Positions 42,961 through 51,647 of a stretch of 64,000 nt of DNA are shown piece after piece (the stretch's first letter is position 1; the number at the start of each line of letters is the position of its first letter). Source of the DNA: Bradyrhizobium prioriisuperbiae (GTDB lineage Bacteria; Pseudomonadota; Alphaproteobacteria; Rhizobiales; Xanthobacteraceae). The notes beneath the pieces were generated by a model. The model was not told the DNA's origin. It did no database searches and worked only from the letters and a program-made list of their open reading frames with translations. The position numbers were made by a program, and so were the translations under genes. The stretch is taken from NCBI RefSeq assembly GCF_032397745.1, contig NZ_CP135921.1, positions 6,312,501-6,376,500 of the forward strand. The letters run 5' to 3'.

Positions 42961-42979
42961 CGGCCGCATATGGTGTTGC

Positions 42980-43018
42980 AGAAGCCGGACGGACCGCTTG
43001 ACCGGTCCACCGGCTTCT
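42980..43018 (+). terminator. Hairpin between acpP and fabF
   Basis: AGAAGCCGG (42980-42988) and CCGGCTTCT (43010-43018) form a 9-bp stem enclosing a second small GGACCG/CGGTCC stem. There is no long U run, so it could be a partial terminator or a stabilising 3' structure for the abundant acpP mRNA. Confidence 0.6.
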
Positions 43019-43058
43019 TGCCATCTGCCATACGGGCGCCGGGCCGGAGTTTTAGAAA

Positions 43059-44324
43059 ATGAGACGGGTCGTCGTCACAGGCCTCGGCATGTTGTCGCCA
43101 CTCGGCTGCGGCGTCGAGGAGACCTGGAAGCGCATCATCAATGGCGAGTCGGGTGCGCGGAAGATCGACAGTTTCGACGTTTCCGACCTGCCGAGCAAGA
43201 TCGGCTGTGTCATTCCACGTGGTGACGGCAGCAACGGGACCTTCAATGCGGACCAGTGGGTCGATCCGAAGGATCAGCGCAAGGTCGACGCTTTTATCGT
43301 CTACGCGATGTGCGCCGCCAAGCAGGCGCTCGACGATGCGAATTGGCACCCCACCACCGAAGAGGACAAGTGCGCCACCGGCATTGTTGTCGGCTCCGGG
43401 ATCGGTGGAATCGATGGTATCGCCGAGACCGCAATCACGCTGAAGGAGCGTGGGCCGCGCAAAGTGTCGCCATTCTTCATTCCCGGGCGCCTGATTAATC
43501 TCGCATCCGGGTACGTCTCGATTGCGCATGGGCTGAAGGGCCCGAACCATGCAGTGGTCACGGCCTGCTCGACCGGCGCGCATGCGATCGGCGATGCGTC
43601 GCGACTGATTGCGCTGGGTGATGCGGAGGTCATGGTCGCCGGGGGGGCCGAATCTCCTGTTAATCGCATCGCGATGGCTGGCTTCTGCGCGCTTCGGGCG
43701 ATGTCGACCGGTTTTAACGAAACTCCCGAAAAAGCGTCGCGACCATACGATCGCGACCGGGACGGCTTCGTGATGGGCGAGGGGGCCGGCATCGTGGTGC
43801 TCGAGGAGTATGAGCACGCAAAGAAGCGCGGCGCCAAAATTTACGCCGAAGTCGTCGGCTACGGCCTTTCAGGCGATGCCTACCATATCACGGCACCGGC
43901 AGAAGACGGCGATGGCGCTTTCCGCTGCATGACTGCGGCGCTGAAGCGGGCAGGTCTTGCCGCGGCCGATCTCGACTACATCAACGCCCATGGCACATCG
44001 ACCCCGCTCGGCGACGAGATCGAACTCGGCGCGGCGCAGCGGTTGCTCGGCAATGCCGCCTCCAAGGTCTCGATGTCCTCCACCAAATCCTCGACCGGCC
44101 ACTTGCTCGGTGCGGCGGGAGCGATCGAGGCGATTTTCAGCATTCTGGCGATTCGCGACAATATCGCGCCGCCGACCATCAATCTGGAGAACCCGTCGGT
44201 TGAAACCACAATCGACCTCGTGCCGCAGAAAGCGCGGGAGCGGGAGATCAACATTGCGCTGTCCAACTCGTTCGGCTTTGGAGGAACGAACGCATCGTTG
44301 ATTGTGCGGCGTGTGGCCAATTAA
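43059..44324 (+). CDS. fabF: 3-oxoacyl-[acyl-carrier-protein] synthase II
   Basis: FabF extends acyl-ACP chains by two carbons. The 421-residue ketosynthase has the Cys-His-His catalytic set: VTACSTGAHAIGDASRLI (Cys about residue 170), YINAHGTSTPLGDEIEL (His about 310) and STKSSTGHLLGAAGAIEA (His about 347), and ends with the thiolase-fold SNSFGFGGTNASLIV. The length is standard. It is preceded by the acpP hairpin and followed by mltG on the same strand after 234 bases. Confidence 0.96.
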   Translation: MRRVVVTGLGMLSPLGCGVEETWKRIINGESGARKIDSFDVSDLPSKIGCVIPRGDGSNGTFNADQWVDPKDQRKVDAFIVYAMCAAKQALDDANWHPTTEEDKCATGIVVGSGIGGIDGIAETAITLKERGPRKVSPFFIPGRLINLASGYVSIAHGLKGPNHAVVTACSTGAHAIGDASRLIALGDAEVMVAGGAESPVNRIAMAGFCALRAMSTGFNETPEKASRPYDRDRDGFVMGEGAGIVVLEEYEHAKKRGAKIYAEVVGYGLSGDAYHITAPAEDGDGAFRCMTAALKRAGLAAADLDYINAHGTSTPLGDEIELGAAQRLLGNAASKVSMSSTKSSTGHLLGAAGAIEAIFSILAIRDNIAPPTINLENPSVETTIDLVPQKAREREINIALSNSFGFGGTNASLIVRRVAN

Positions 44325-44558
44325 CTGGATTTTCGAAGTAATTCCAATGTTTTGCCATATTCCGCGACGATTGGTTTGAATGGGCGTTTGAAAAGATCGC
44401 GTTCAGCTATAGTCGGGACCGGTTTCGCTTTGGCGTTTTGAAGACACAGGCTGGATGTGGAGTTTTCGCGCAATCGGTTTCCAGTCTGCATAAATGCGGG
44501 TTCGGATGCGGGGGCCGCACCGGACCAAAATTGAATCGACAGGATTCAGGTTGCATCG

Positions 44559-45833
44559 ATGAGTGAAAGACCGCCCATTTCGCCGAGAAGTCCGCGCGCG
44601 GCCTTGGAACCCGAACAGGTCCCGCCGCCGCCGAAGCGCTCCGCGCGTGCGCGTAATCCGTTGGTCATTGCTGGAAACGCAATCATCACCATCATCCTTG
44701 TCGCGATGCTCGGCGCGGGCGGGGCCTATGTGTACGGCAAGCAGAAGATCGAAGCCCCGGGACCGCTCAAGGAAGAGAAGATCGTCAATATTCCGTCGCG
44801 CGCGGGAATGGGCGATATTGCGGATATCCTGCAGCGCGAGGGGGTCATCGACAATAACCGGTGGATGTTCTTCGGCGGCGTCTTCGCCATGAAGGCGCGC
44901 CAGGAGCTGAAGTCGGGCGAATACGCGTTCCAGAAGAATGCGAGCCTGCGCGATGTCATCAACACCATTGTTGATGGCAAGGTCGTGCAGCATGCATTCA
45001 CGATTCCGGAGGGACTGACCTCCGAACAAATCGTGGCACGGCTTTTGGAGAACGATGTGCTTGCCGGGCAGATCAAGGAGATGCCCCGCGAAGGCACGTT
45101 GTTGCCCGAGACCTACAAATTCCCGCGGGGCACCACCCGCGACCAGGTGATCCAGCGCATGCAACAGGCGCAGCGTCGCGTGCTGGCCGAAGTCTGGGAA
45201 CGCCGCAATGCGGATATCCCGATCAAGAGCCCGGAGCAGTTGATTACGCTGGCCTCGATCGTCGAGAAAGAGACCGGCCGCGCCGATGAGCGCAGCCGGG
45301 TCGCCGCAGTGTTCGCCAACCGTATCAGGCAGAAAATCAAGCTGCAGTCCGATCCGACCATCATCTATGGATTGGTCGGCGGCAAGGGCACGCTCGGCCG
45401 TCCGATCAAGCGCAGCGAAATCCAGCAGCCGTCGCCATACAATACCTATGTCATCGATGGATTGCCGCCGGGTCCCATCGCCAATCCGGGCCGTGCGTCG
45501 CTCGAGGCCACCGCCAATCCCGCGCGCACGCGCGATCTGTTCTTCGTCGCCGATGGCACCGGCGGTCACAGCTTCTCGGAGAGCTACGACCAACACCAGA
45601 AGAACGTGGTCAAGCTGCGGGCGATCGAGAAGCAGCAGCAGAATGATACGGTCGAGCCGGCCGACGATCCGCAGCCAGCTGCATCGACGCCCGCGGACAC
45701 GGCACCCGCTGCCGCCGATCCGACCAAGCCTGGCGCCACCAAGCAGAAACAGCGCGCAGCCAATCCGAAGCGGGCGGCTGCCAATGCCAAGGGCGGCGCG
45801 GCTCCGGCGGCACCGGAGCCGGTCGAGCAATAG
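44559..45833 (+). CDS. mltG: Endolytic murein transglycosylase MltG
   Basis: MltG is an inner-membrane lytic transglycosylase that cuts nascent glycan strands. The 424-residue protein has a cytoplasmic basic N-terminus, one membrane helix (LVIAGNAIITIILVAMLGAG, about residues 31-50), a LysM-like region and the YceG domain with the catalytic glutamate in LASIVEKETGRADERSRVAAVFANR (in parts: LASIVEKETG, AAVFANRI), then LQSDPTIIYGL and INNPFNTY-like PSPYNTYVIDGLPPGPI. The C-terminal 80 residues are low complexity (Ala, Pro, Lys, Gln) and not part of the core. It lies between fabF and yicC, a conserved order in the alphaproteobacteria. Confidence 0.94.
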   Translation: MSERPPISPRSPRAALEPEQVPPPPKRSARARNPLVIAGNAIITIILVAMLGAGGAYVYGKQKIEAPGPLKEEKIVNIPSRAGMGDIADILQREGVIDNNRWMFFGGVFAMKARQELKSGEYAFQKNASLRDVINTIVDGKVVQHAFTIPEGLTSEQIVARLLENDVLAGQIKEMPREGTLLPETYKFPRGTTRDQVIQRMQQAQRRVLAEVWERRNADIPIKSPEQLITLASIVEKETGRADERSRVAAVFANRIRQKIKLQSDPTIIYGLVGGKGTLGRPIKRSEIQQPSPYNTYVIDGLPPGPIANPGRASLEATANPARTRDLFFVADGTGGHSFSESYDQHQKNVVKLRAIEKQQQNDTVEPADDPQPAASTPADTAPAAADPTKPGATKQKQRAANPKRAAANAKGGAAPAAPEPVEQ

Positions 45834-46020
45834 GCGAAATGCTGCGCCAGCTTGTGAGCCCGGACGCGCGCGGATAAAGTCCTGATGTCTCGAATCTGAT
45901 GGGCTGGCGCGGTCGCTGGACCGGCTTTCGGACCAGAAGCATGCCTTTATTGTTGAGCTATTTTCCGCGGCGGGCCGAACGGCCTTTGCCGGGAACTGCT
46001 CGAGTTGGAGCGATTTTATA

Positions 46021-46908
46021 ATGGCGTTATCCAGCATGACCGGTTTCGCGCGGAGCCACGGCAGCAGCGGGCCTTATGCGTTTGAATGGGAGCTGAAGTC
46101 GGTCAATGCCAAGGGGTTCGACTTCCGCATGCGATTGCCGCCGGGCTGGGACGACATCGAGCCGTTGATCCGCAAGCGCGCCGCCGATGCATTGTCGCGC
46201 GGGACGGTCTACGCCAATCTCACCGTCAAGCGGGCGATTGCGACATCCGCCGTGCGTGTCAATGAAGACGTGCTGGCCTCGATCCTGAAAGTCGCCGGCG
46301 AACTGTCGGCGAAGACCGGAGCTGCGGCACCTACGGTCGACGGCTTGCTCGGCATCAAGGGCGTGATCGAGGTGGTCGAACCCGAGAACGACGAAACCGA
46401 GGATCAGGCGGCCCGCACCGCGGTGGTCGCCGCCTTCGAGGACGGACTGAAGAATCTTGTCGAGATGCGCCGGCGCGAAGGTGTGGCCCTCGGTCAGATC
46501 CTGGGCCTGCGGCTCGGCGAGATCGAGCAGCTTGCGGCCAAGGCGGATGCCGCACCAGGCCGCAAGCCCGAAGCGGTGCGGGCGCGACTGGCCGAGCAGA
46601 TCACGGCGCTGCTGGAGACGTCGGATCGTTTCGATCCGGATCGGTTGAGCCAGGAAGCGATCATGATCGCGGCGAAAGCCGACATTCGTGAGGAACTTGA
46701 TCGCATTGCTTCCCATGTCACGCAGGCGCGCGAAATGATCGGCAAGGGCGGCGCGATCGGGCGGCGGCTCGATTTCCTCGCGCAGGAATTCAACCGCGAG
46801 GTGAACACCACCTGCTCGAAAGCCAATGATCTGGAATTGACCAACACCGGACTTGAGATGAAGAACGTGGTCGAGCAATTCCGCGAACAGGTGCAGAATC
46901 TGGAGTAG
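46021..46908 (+). CDS. YicC/YloC family endoribonuclease
   Basis: A 295-residue protein of the YicC family, recently shown to be an endoribonuclease in other bacteria. The N-terminal SSMTGFARSHGSSGPYAFEWELKSVNAKGFDFRMRLP (in parts: SMTGFARSHG, WELKSVNAKGFDFRMR) is the family signature, and the C-terminal DUF1732 region shows GRRLDFLAQEFNREVNTTCSKAND. The gene is 3 bases before gmk, and yicC-gmk pairing is widespread. Confidence 0.93.
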   Translation: MALSSMTGFARSHGSSGPYAFEWELKSVNAKGFDFRMRLPPGWDDIEPLIRKRAADALSRGTVYANLTVKRAIATSAVRVNEDVLASILKVAGELSAKTGAAAPTVDGLLGIKGVIEVVEPENDETEDQAARTAVVAAFEDGLKNLVEMRRREGVALGQILGLRLGEIEQLAAKADAAPGRKPEAVRARLAEQITALLETSDRFDPDRLSQEAIMIAAKADIREELDRIASHVTQAREMIGKGGAIGRRLDFLAQEFNREVNTTCSKANDLELTNTGLEMKNVVEQFREQVQNLE

Positions 46909-46911
46909 GAC

Positions 46912-47568
46912 ATGACAAGCGGCCACGGCATCGCAGGTGTGGAGCGGCGCGGACTGATGTTCGTGCTGTCGTCGCCGTCGGGAGCGGGGAAGACGACACT
47001 GTCGCGGTTGCTGCTGGACCGCATGCCCGGATTGAGCATGTCGGTGTCTGCGACCACGCGCGCCAAGCGTCCCGCCGAGCAGGATGGCCGTGACTATCAC
47101 TTCGTCGACAAGGCCCGCTTCGAGGCGATGGTCAAGAACGACGAATTGCTGGAATGGGCGACTGTGTTCGACAATCGCTACGGCACGCCGCGCGCACCGG
47201 TAGAGGCAGCGCTGTCGTCGGGAAGCGACGTGCTGTTCGACATCGACTGGCAGGGCACCCAGCAACTGCGCGAGAAAGCCCGTGCCGATGTCGTCAGCGT
47301 GTTCATCCTGCCGCCGTCAGCCGCCGACCTGGAAAAGCGCTTGCATACCCGTGCGCAGGACTCCGACGAGGTGATCCGCGGACGCATGAGCCGCGCCACC
47401 CATGAACTCAGCCACTGGGCCGAATACGACTACATCGTCATCAACTACGATGTGGAGGACGCGTTTGCCGAAGTGCAATCGATCCTCCAGGCTGAGCGGC
47501 TGAAGCGCGAGCGGCGCACCGGCCTGACCGCATTCGTGCGCGATCTGCAAAAGCAGCTTGGTCAGTGA
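46912..47568 (+). CDS. gmk: Guanylate kinase
   Basis: Gmk phosphorylates GMP to GDP. The 218-residue protein has the P-loop SSPSGAGKTTLSRLL (about residue 19), the GMP-binding SVSATTRAKRPAEQDGRDYHFV (in parts: SVSATTRAKRPAE, DGRDYHFV) and the lid (VFILPPSAADLEKRL). The sequence is standard. Its final codons and stop are inside a perfect 17-bp tandem duplication (47553-47586). Confidence 0.97.
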   Translation: MTSGHGIAGVERRGLMFVLSSPSGAGKTTLSRLLLDRMPGLSMSVSATTRAKRPAEQDGRDYHFVDKARFEAMVKNDELLEWATVFDNRYGTPRAPVEAALSSGSDVLFDIDWQGTQQLREKARADVVSVFILPPSAADLEKRLHTRAQDSDEVIRGRMSRATHELSHWAEYDYIVINYDVEDAFAEVQSILQAERLKRERRTGLTAFVRDLQKQLGQ

Positions 47569-47586
47569 GGCAGCTTGGTCAGTGAG
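47553..47586. repeat. Perfect 17-bp tandem duplication at the gmk stop codon
   Basis: GCAGCTTGGTCAGTGAG occurs twice without any mismatch (47553-47569 and 47570-47586). The first copy contains the last codons and the TGA stop of gmk; the second lies entirely in the gap. Confidence 0.95.
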
Positions 47587-47639
47587 TCAGAAGCGCGGCC
47601 ACGAGGGCGGCCGCGCATCGCTTGTCCGGTGGGATGGCG

Positions 47640-48698
47640 TCAGTTCACCATCATGATGCGACCGACGACTTTTCCGGCGCGCAATTCCTCGATCCACTTC
47701 TGCACATCGGCCATCGGTTCTTCCTTGATCGGCGGCGCGGAAATCTTGCCCGCGCGGGCCAGCGCCATCAGTTCCTTGCCTTCGGCCAGGGTGCCGGTCA
47801 TGAAGCCTTCGATGGTCATGCGCTTGTAGATCCACTGCACCTGCGGAATGCTGAAGGTGCCGCCCATCAGCCCGGACACTGCAATCTTGCCGCCGCGGGC
47901 GAGCACGGAAACCGCGAAGGCCATCGATTTCTCGTTGCCTGCGAAGTCGACGATTTCGTCAAATCCGCCATTGGTCTCTTTCAGAATGCGCTTGACCACG
48001 TCGGGCTCGCTTGGGTCGTAGGCGAACGAGGCACCATTCTTCAGCGCGGTGTCGCGCGCCGCCGGGCTGAGATCTGCGACCGAGATCTTCTGCTTGAACA
48101 TCGCCTGTGCGAATGAAAGGCCCATCATGCCGACGCCGCCCAACCCGATCAGCAGCAGATTGCGCTGCCGCGGGCGATCGACCAGACGCTTGAGCGCGCC
48201 ATAGGCGGTGGCGCCCGAGCACATCAGCGTGGCGGCGAGATTGATCGGCAGCGGATCGTAATCGAGCAGATATTTCTCGTCCGGAACGATTACGTGGCTG
48301 GCGAAGCCGCCGTCGATCGAGACGCCGAGGAAGCGATTCTTGGCACAGAGATTTTCGTCGCCATTCAGGCAGTCCGGACATTGCCCGCAGCCGATCCAGG
48401 GAAACACCGCTTTGCTTTTACCGATCAGCTCGCTGGATCCCTCCGGTCCGACTTCCTCGATCACGCCTGCGATCTCGTGTCCAAGCGTGAAGGGAAGCAC
48501 CATGCCACGCGTGGTATCGAGGCGCTTGCCGCCGCCGATGTCGGCATAGCCGTCCTGAATGTGAAGATCGGAGTGACACAGGCCACAGCGTTCGATGCGC
48601 AGCAGGATCTCGCGGCCCTGAGGCTTTGGTGTATCGATGATGGTTTCGCAGAGCGGAGCATCGAATTTGACCAGTGACTGGCGGCGCATGAGCGGCAT
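47640..48698 (-). CDS. Zinc-dependent alcohol dehydrogenase family protein
   Basis: A 352-residue medium-chain dehydrogenase/reductase. The catalytic zinc site is visible in CGLCHSDLHIQDGY (Cys) and LGHEIAGVIEEVGPEG (His-Glu), and the structural zinc lobe in GCGQCPDCLNGDENLC (four Cys). The Rossmann motif is GLGGVGMMG (about residue 179). The substrate is unknown; the closest patterns are alcohol dehydrogenases acting on primary alcohols. It precedes rsmA on the same strand by 21 bases only in the sense that rsmA ends there; its start is at 48698 and rsmA ends at 48720, so the rsmA transcript could read into it. Confidence 0.9.
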   Translation of the reverse strand: MPLMRRQSLVKFDAPLCETIIDTPKPQGREILLRIERCGLCHSDLHIQDGYADIGGGKRLDTTRGMVLPFTLGHEIAGVIEEVGPEGSSELIGKSKAVFPWIGCGQCPDCLNGDENLCAKNRFLGVSIDGGFASHVIVPDEKYLLDYDPLPINLAATLMCSGATAYGALKRLVDRPRQRNLLLIGLGGVGMMGLSFAQAMFKQKISVADLSPAARDTALKNGASFAYDPSEPDVVKRILKETNGGFDEIVDFAGNEKSMAFAVSVLARGGKIAVSGLMGGTFSIPQVQWIYKRMTIEGFMTGTLAEGKELMALARAGKISAPPIKEEPMADVQKWIEELRAGKVVGRIMMVN

Positions 48699-48719
48699 GA
48701 CGTTTTCCCTGACGATTTT

Positions 48720-49574
48720 TCAGACTGTGGTTTTTATATTGATGAATTCGCGCGCCATGGCAACGAAGCCGTTGACCGGGATGGTCTCGGCACGGCGGGT
48801 CGGATCGACGTCTGCCGCGGCCGCGAGGCGCGCGGGGTCCACGCCCAGCGATTTCAGGCTCTGCCGCAGCATTTTGCGGCGCTGTCCGAACGCTGCCGCC
48901 GTCACGCGCTCGAGGGCCCGGCGGTCGCATGGCTCGGGAGACGGCCGCGGCACCAGCCGCACCACCGACGAGGTCACCTTGGGCGGCGGGACAAAGGCCG
49001 ATGGGGCGATGTCGAACAGCCGTTTGGTTTCGGCCCGCCAGTTGGCGAGCACCGCCAGCCGGCCATAAGCTTCTTCGTCAACGCGCGCGGTAATGCGGTC
49101 GGCGACCTCGCGCTGGAACATCAGCACCAGCATGTCGAACCATGGCGGCCAGGGCTCGACCGTGAGCCACGAGGTCAGCAAGGGCGTCGCGATATTGTAG
49201 GGGAGATTGGCGACGATCTTGGCGCGCTCGCCGTTCAGCAGCGGCCGCGGATCGAAGGTCATGGCGTCGGCCGCGACCACGGTGAGCCGTCCCGGATAGT
49301 GCTGCGCGATTTCCTCGAGCGCCGGCAGTACCCGCTCGTCGCGCTCGATGGCGATCACCCGCCGGGCGCCCAGCGCCAGCAGCGCGCGTGTCAGGCCGCC
49401 GGGGCCGGGGCCGATTTCGATGATCGTGGACTGATCCAGCGGCTCGGCCGCGCGCGCGATGCGCGCCGTCAGATTGAGGTCGAGCAGAAAGTTCTGTCCC
49501 AGCGATTTTCGCGCCGACAACTCATGTCGCCGGATGACGTCACGCAATGGTGGAAGGTCGTCGATACCGCTCAT
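48720..49574 (-). CDS. rsmA: 16S rRNA (adenine1518/1519-N6) dimethyltransferase
   Basis: RsmA (KsgA) dimethylates two adenines near the 3' end of 16S rRNA during 30S maturation. The 284-residue protein has [20 protein letters not shown] at the N-terminus, the SAM-binding [17 protein letters not shown] (about residue 51), and the catalytic [14 protein letters not shown] (about 120). The length is standard. Its ATG overlaps the pdxA stop by four bases, so pdxA-rsmA translation is coupled, as in E. coli. Confidence 0.96.
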   Translation of the reverse strand: MSGIDDLPPLRDVIRRHELSARKSLGQNFLLDLNLTARIARAAEPLDQSTIIEIGPGPGGLTRALLALGARRVIAIERDERVLPALEEIAQHYPGRLTVVAADAMTFDPRPLLNGERAKIVANLPYNIATPLLTSWLTVEPWPPWFDMLVLMFQREVADRITARVDEEAYGRLAVLANWRAETKRLFDIAPSAFVPPPKVTSSVVRLVPRPSPEPCDRRALERVTAAAFGQRRKMLRQSLKSLGVDPARLAAAADVDPTRRAETIPVNGFVAMAREFINIKTTV

Positions 49575-50575
49575 GCCGCGGCTTGTCCCGCCATCCGCGC
49601 AGCCAGCCGCAGGGCCGCGATCAGGCTCGACGGGTTGGCGCGGCCGGTGCCGGCAATATCGAACGCGGTGCCGTGATCGGGCGAGGTCCGGATGAAGGGC
49701 AGGCCGAGGGTGACATTGACGCCGTCATCGAACGCCAGCGTCTTGATCGGGATCAGGGCCTGATCGTGGTACATGCCGATGGCGCAATCATAGGTGCGGC
49801 GTGCCGCGGCATGAAACATCGTGTCGGCCGGCAGGGGGCCGCGGACGCTAATGCCTTCGCGACGCAGCACCTCGATCGCGGGCGCGACGATGGTCTGGTC
49901 CTCGCTCCCCAGCGAGCCGTCTTCGCCGGCGTGCGGGTTAAGCCCGGCGATGGCGAGGCGCGGGTCGCTCAATCCAAAATGCCGCTTCAGATCCGCAGCC
50001 ACGATCCGGCAGGTGGCGACGATCAGGTCGCTGGTGAGCGTCGTGATGGCGTCGCGCAAAGCGAGGTGGATGGTCACGGGGACGACGGCGAGGTCCGGTG
50101 ACCACAGCATCATCACCGGCATCGGCGTGACGCCATCCCGGGCGGCGAGCTCGGCCAGGAATTCAGTATGGCCGGGATGGGTGAAGCCGGCGCGGTACAG
50201 TACGCTCTTGGCGATCGGATTGGTGACCACAGCGGCGGCCCGTCCGGCGTTCACGTCGGCGACCGCCTGGCGGATCGCCGCGATCGCCGCCGGCGCACTG
50301 GTGGCGTCCGGATGGCCTGGGCGGGCCGTGACAGGGTGGCCGGTCGGAAGCACGGGAAGGACGTCGGCAAACGTTGCGACAGCTTGCTCCGCCGTCACTT
50401 GCGCGAAAGCGACAGTCGCTCCGAGCGCTTTTGCCCGGTCGCGCATGAAGTCCACATCGCCGATCAGGTAGAACGGCGGCAGTCCGTCCGCGCGTCGTCG
50501 CAGCCACGCGGCAATTGCGATATCTGGTCCGATACCCGCCGGTTCACCGATCGTCAGCGCCAGCGGCTTGGTCAC
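49571..50575 (-). CDS. pdxA: 4-hydroxythreonine-4-phosphate dehydrogenase
   Basis: PdxA oxidises 4-phosphohydroxythreonine in pyridoxal phosphate synthesis. The 334-residue protein starts [19 protein letters not shown], the typical opening, and has the metal-binding histidines in [13 protein letters not shown] (about residue 135), [16 protein letters not shown] (about 215) and [19 protein letters not shown] (about 260). It is between the SurA-like gene (4-base gap) and rsmA (4-base overlap), the same surA-pdxA-rsmA order as in E. coli. Confidence 0.96.
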   Translation of the reverse strand: MTKPLALTIGEPAGIGPDIAIAAWLRRRADGLPPFYLIGDVDFMRDRAKALGATVAFAQVTAEQAVATFADVLPVLPTGHPVTARPGHPDATSAPAAIAAIRQAVADVNAGRAAAVVTNPIAKSVLYRAGFTHPGHTEFLAELAARDGVTPMPVMMLWSPDLAVVPVTIHLALRDAITTLTSDLIVATCRIVAADLKRHFGLSDPRLAIAGLNPHAGEDGSLGSEDQTIVAPAIEVLRREGISVRGPLPADTMFHAAARRTYDCAIGMYHDQALIPIKTLAFDDGVNVTLGLPFIRTSPDHGTAFDIAGTGRANPSSLIAALRLAARMAGQAAA

Positions 50576-50579
50576 GGCA

Positions 50580-51527
50580 CTAGCGTTTCTCGATCATCGC
50601 AGCTTTGCGGAGATCCTGCAGGTAGGACTTCGACTTGGCCTCGAACTTCTGCACGAACATCTTGTCGCGCAGTTCACGCTTTTCCGGCGTATCCGCGGTG
50701 GTCGGTTTGCGCGAACACAGCGCGACCATCTCGACGCCTTGCTTGGTGACTTCCGGCGGGGTGAGGCGGCCGATCTCGATTTTGTCGAGCATCTCTCGCA
50801 GCGGCGCGGGGAGGTCGGCAGAGGTCTTGACGACGTTGTCGCGGATCGCAGCGTCGCGCATGGTGCGGAAGATGTCAGTGGCTTGGTCGCAGCTCTGGAT
50901 GCGACTGCGCAGCGCTTCGGCTTCCTTGCGACGGGCGTCCAGCACGCCGGGGGCTGCGCCGCGCGGCACGACCAGAACGATCGGTCGCATGTTGTATTCG
51001 AAGCTGGTCGCCTTGTCCTTGTTCTCGGGATTCTCGTCGCCTTTGACCAGGATCGCCGAATTCACGTCCTTTTCATTGACGACGAGGGAGTCCTTGTAGC
51101 GCCCGCGGATCAGGCTGGCCCAGACCGAATCGGCCTTCATCTTGGATTTCATAGTTTCGGGGCGCACGCCTTGCCGGCCGAGCACGGCGGTGAGCTGGTC
51201 CGCGTTGAGGCGCATGCGCGCGCCCATCGATGCGTACATCGCGTCGACCTCGGACGCGGTGGGGTCGATGCCGTATTTCTTGGCTTCCTTGAGCTTCACC
51301 TTGTCGTCGATCAGCTCGTTGATGATCTGTTCGCGAGGCGGGGTCTTGTGGGTCGACAGCGCATCGAGCTTGCCGCGCTGCTCGATGTCGAAACCGGTGA
51401 TCGGCTCGCCGTTGACCATGAGGACGACGGACTGGGCCTGCGAGGGCGAGTTCCAGCCACCGACGACCAGCAAGGCGAGGCCTGCTGCCGCACAGCGCAC
51501 CGGGCGAGACAAGGAGATCTCAATCAT
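50580..51527 (-). CDS. SurA-like periplasmic chaperone/peptidyl-prolyl isomerase
   Basis: A 315-residue periplasmic protein. The signal peptide ([20 protein letters not shown], cleavage near SQA) is followed by the SurA N-terminal domain: [21 protein letters not shown] and [23 protein letters not shown] ([20 protein letters not shown]) and then the helical chaperone core. A complete parvulin PPIase domain is not obvious in the C-terminal half, unlike E. coli SurA which has two. Its position between lptD and pdxA is the classic surA position and supports a role in outer-membrane protein folding, including LptD. The gap to lptD holds a 15-bp tandem repeat. Confidence 0.87.
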   Translation of the reverse strand: MIEISLSRPVRCAAAGLALLVVGGWNSPSQAQSVVLMVNGEPITGFDIEQRGKLDALSTHKTPPREQIINELIDDKVKLKEAKKYGIDPTASEVDAMYASMGARMRLNADQLTAVLGRQGVRPETMKSKMKADSVWASLIRGRYKDSLVVNEKDVNSAILVKGDENPENKDKATSFEYNMRPIVLVVPRGAAPGVLDARRKEAEALRSRIQSCDQATDIFRTMRDAAIRDNVVKTSADLPAPLREMLDKIEIGRLTPPEVTKQGVEMVALCSRKPTTADTPEKRELRDKMFVQKFEAKSKSYLQDLRKAAMIEKR

Positions 51528-51540
51528 GATGGAAACCCGT

Positions 51541-51570
51541 ATGTTCCAAGTCTGAATGTTCCAAGCCTGA
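51541..51570. repeat. 15-bp tandem duplication upstream of the SurA-like gene
   Basis: ATGTTCCAAGTCTGA (51541-51555) and ATGTTCCAAGCCTGA (51556-51570) are adjacent and differ at one position. They are 13 bases ahead of the SurA-like start (51527) in the 5' direction of that gene. Confidence 0.92.
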
Positions 51571-51647
51571 ACTTGATTAGCGTCTGAATTTCATCAGATC
51601 TCACGCAATCGGAAAACTTTGTGTTCCGGCCATGGCGTCGCCGCGGA

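Noticed and set aside
41607..43817. A 736-codon open frame on the minus strand across fabG, acpP and part of fabF
   Set aside because: It is antisense to three well-supported fab genes, has no recognisable domain and is explained by high GC, which makes stop codons rare in the opposite frame.
44403..46037. A 544-codon minus-strand frame over mltG
   Set aside because: Composition is rich in Arg, Leu and Gly with no domain; it mirrors the codon pattern of mltG on the other strand.
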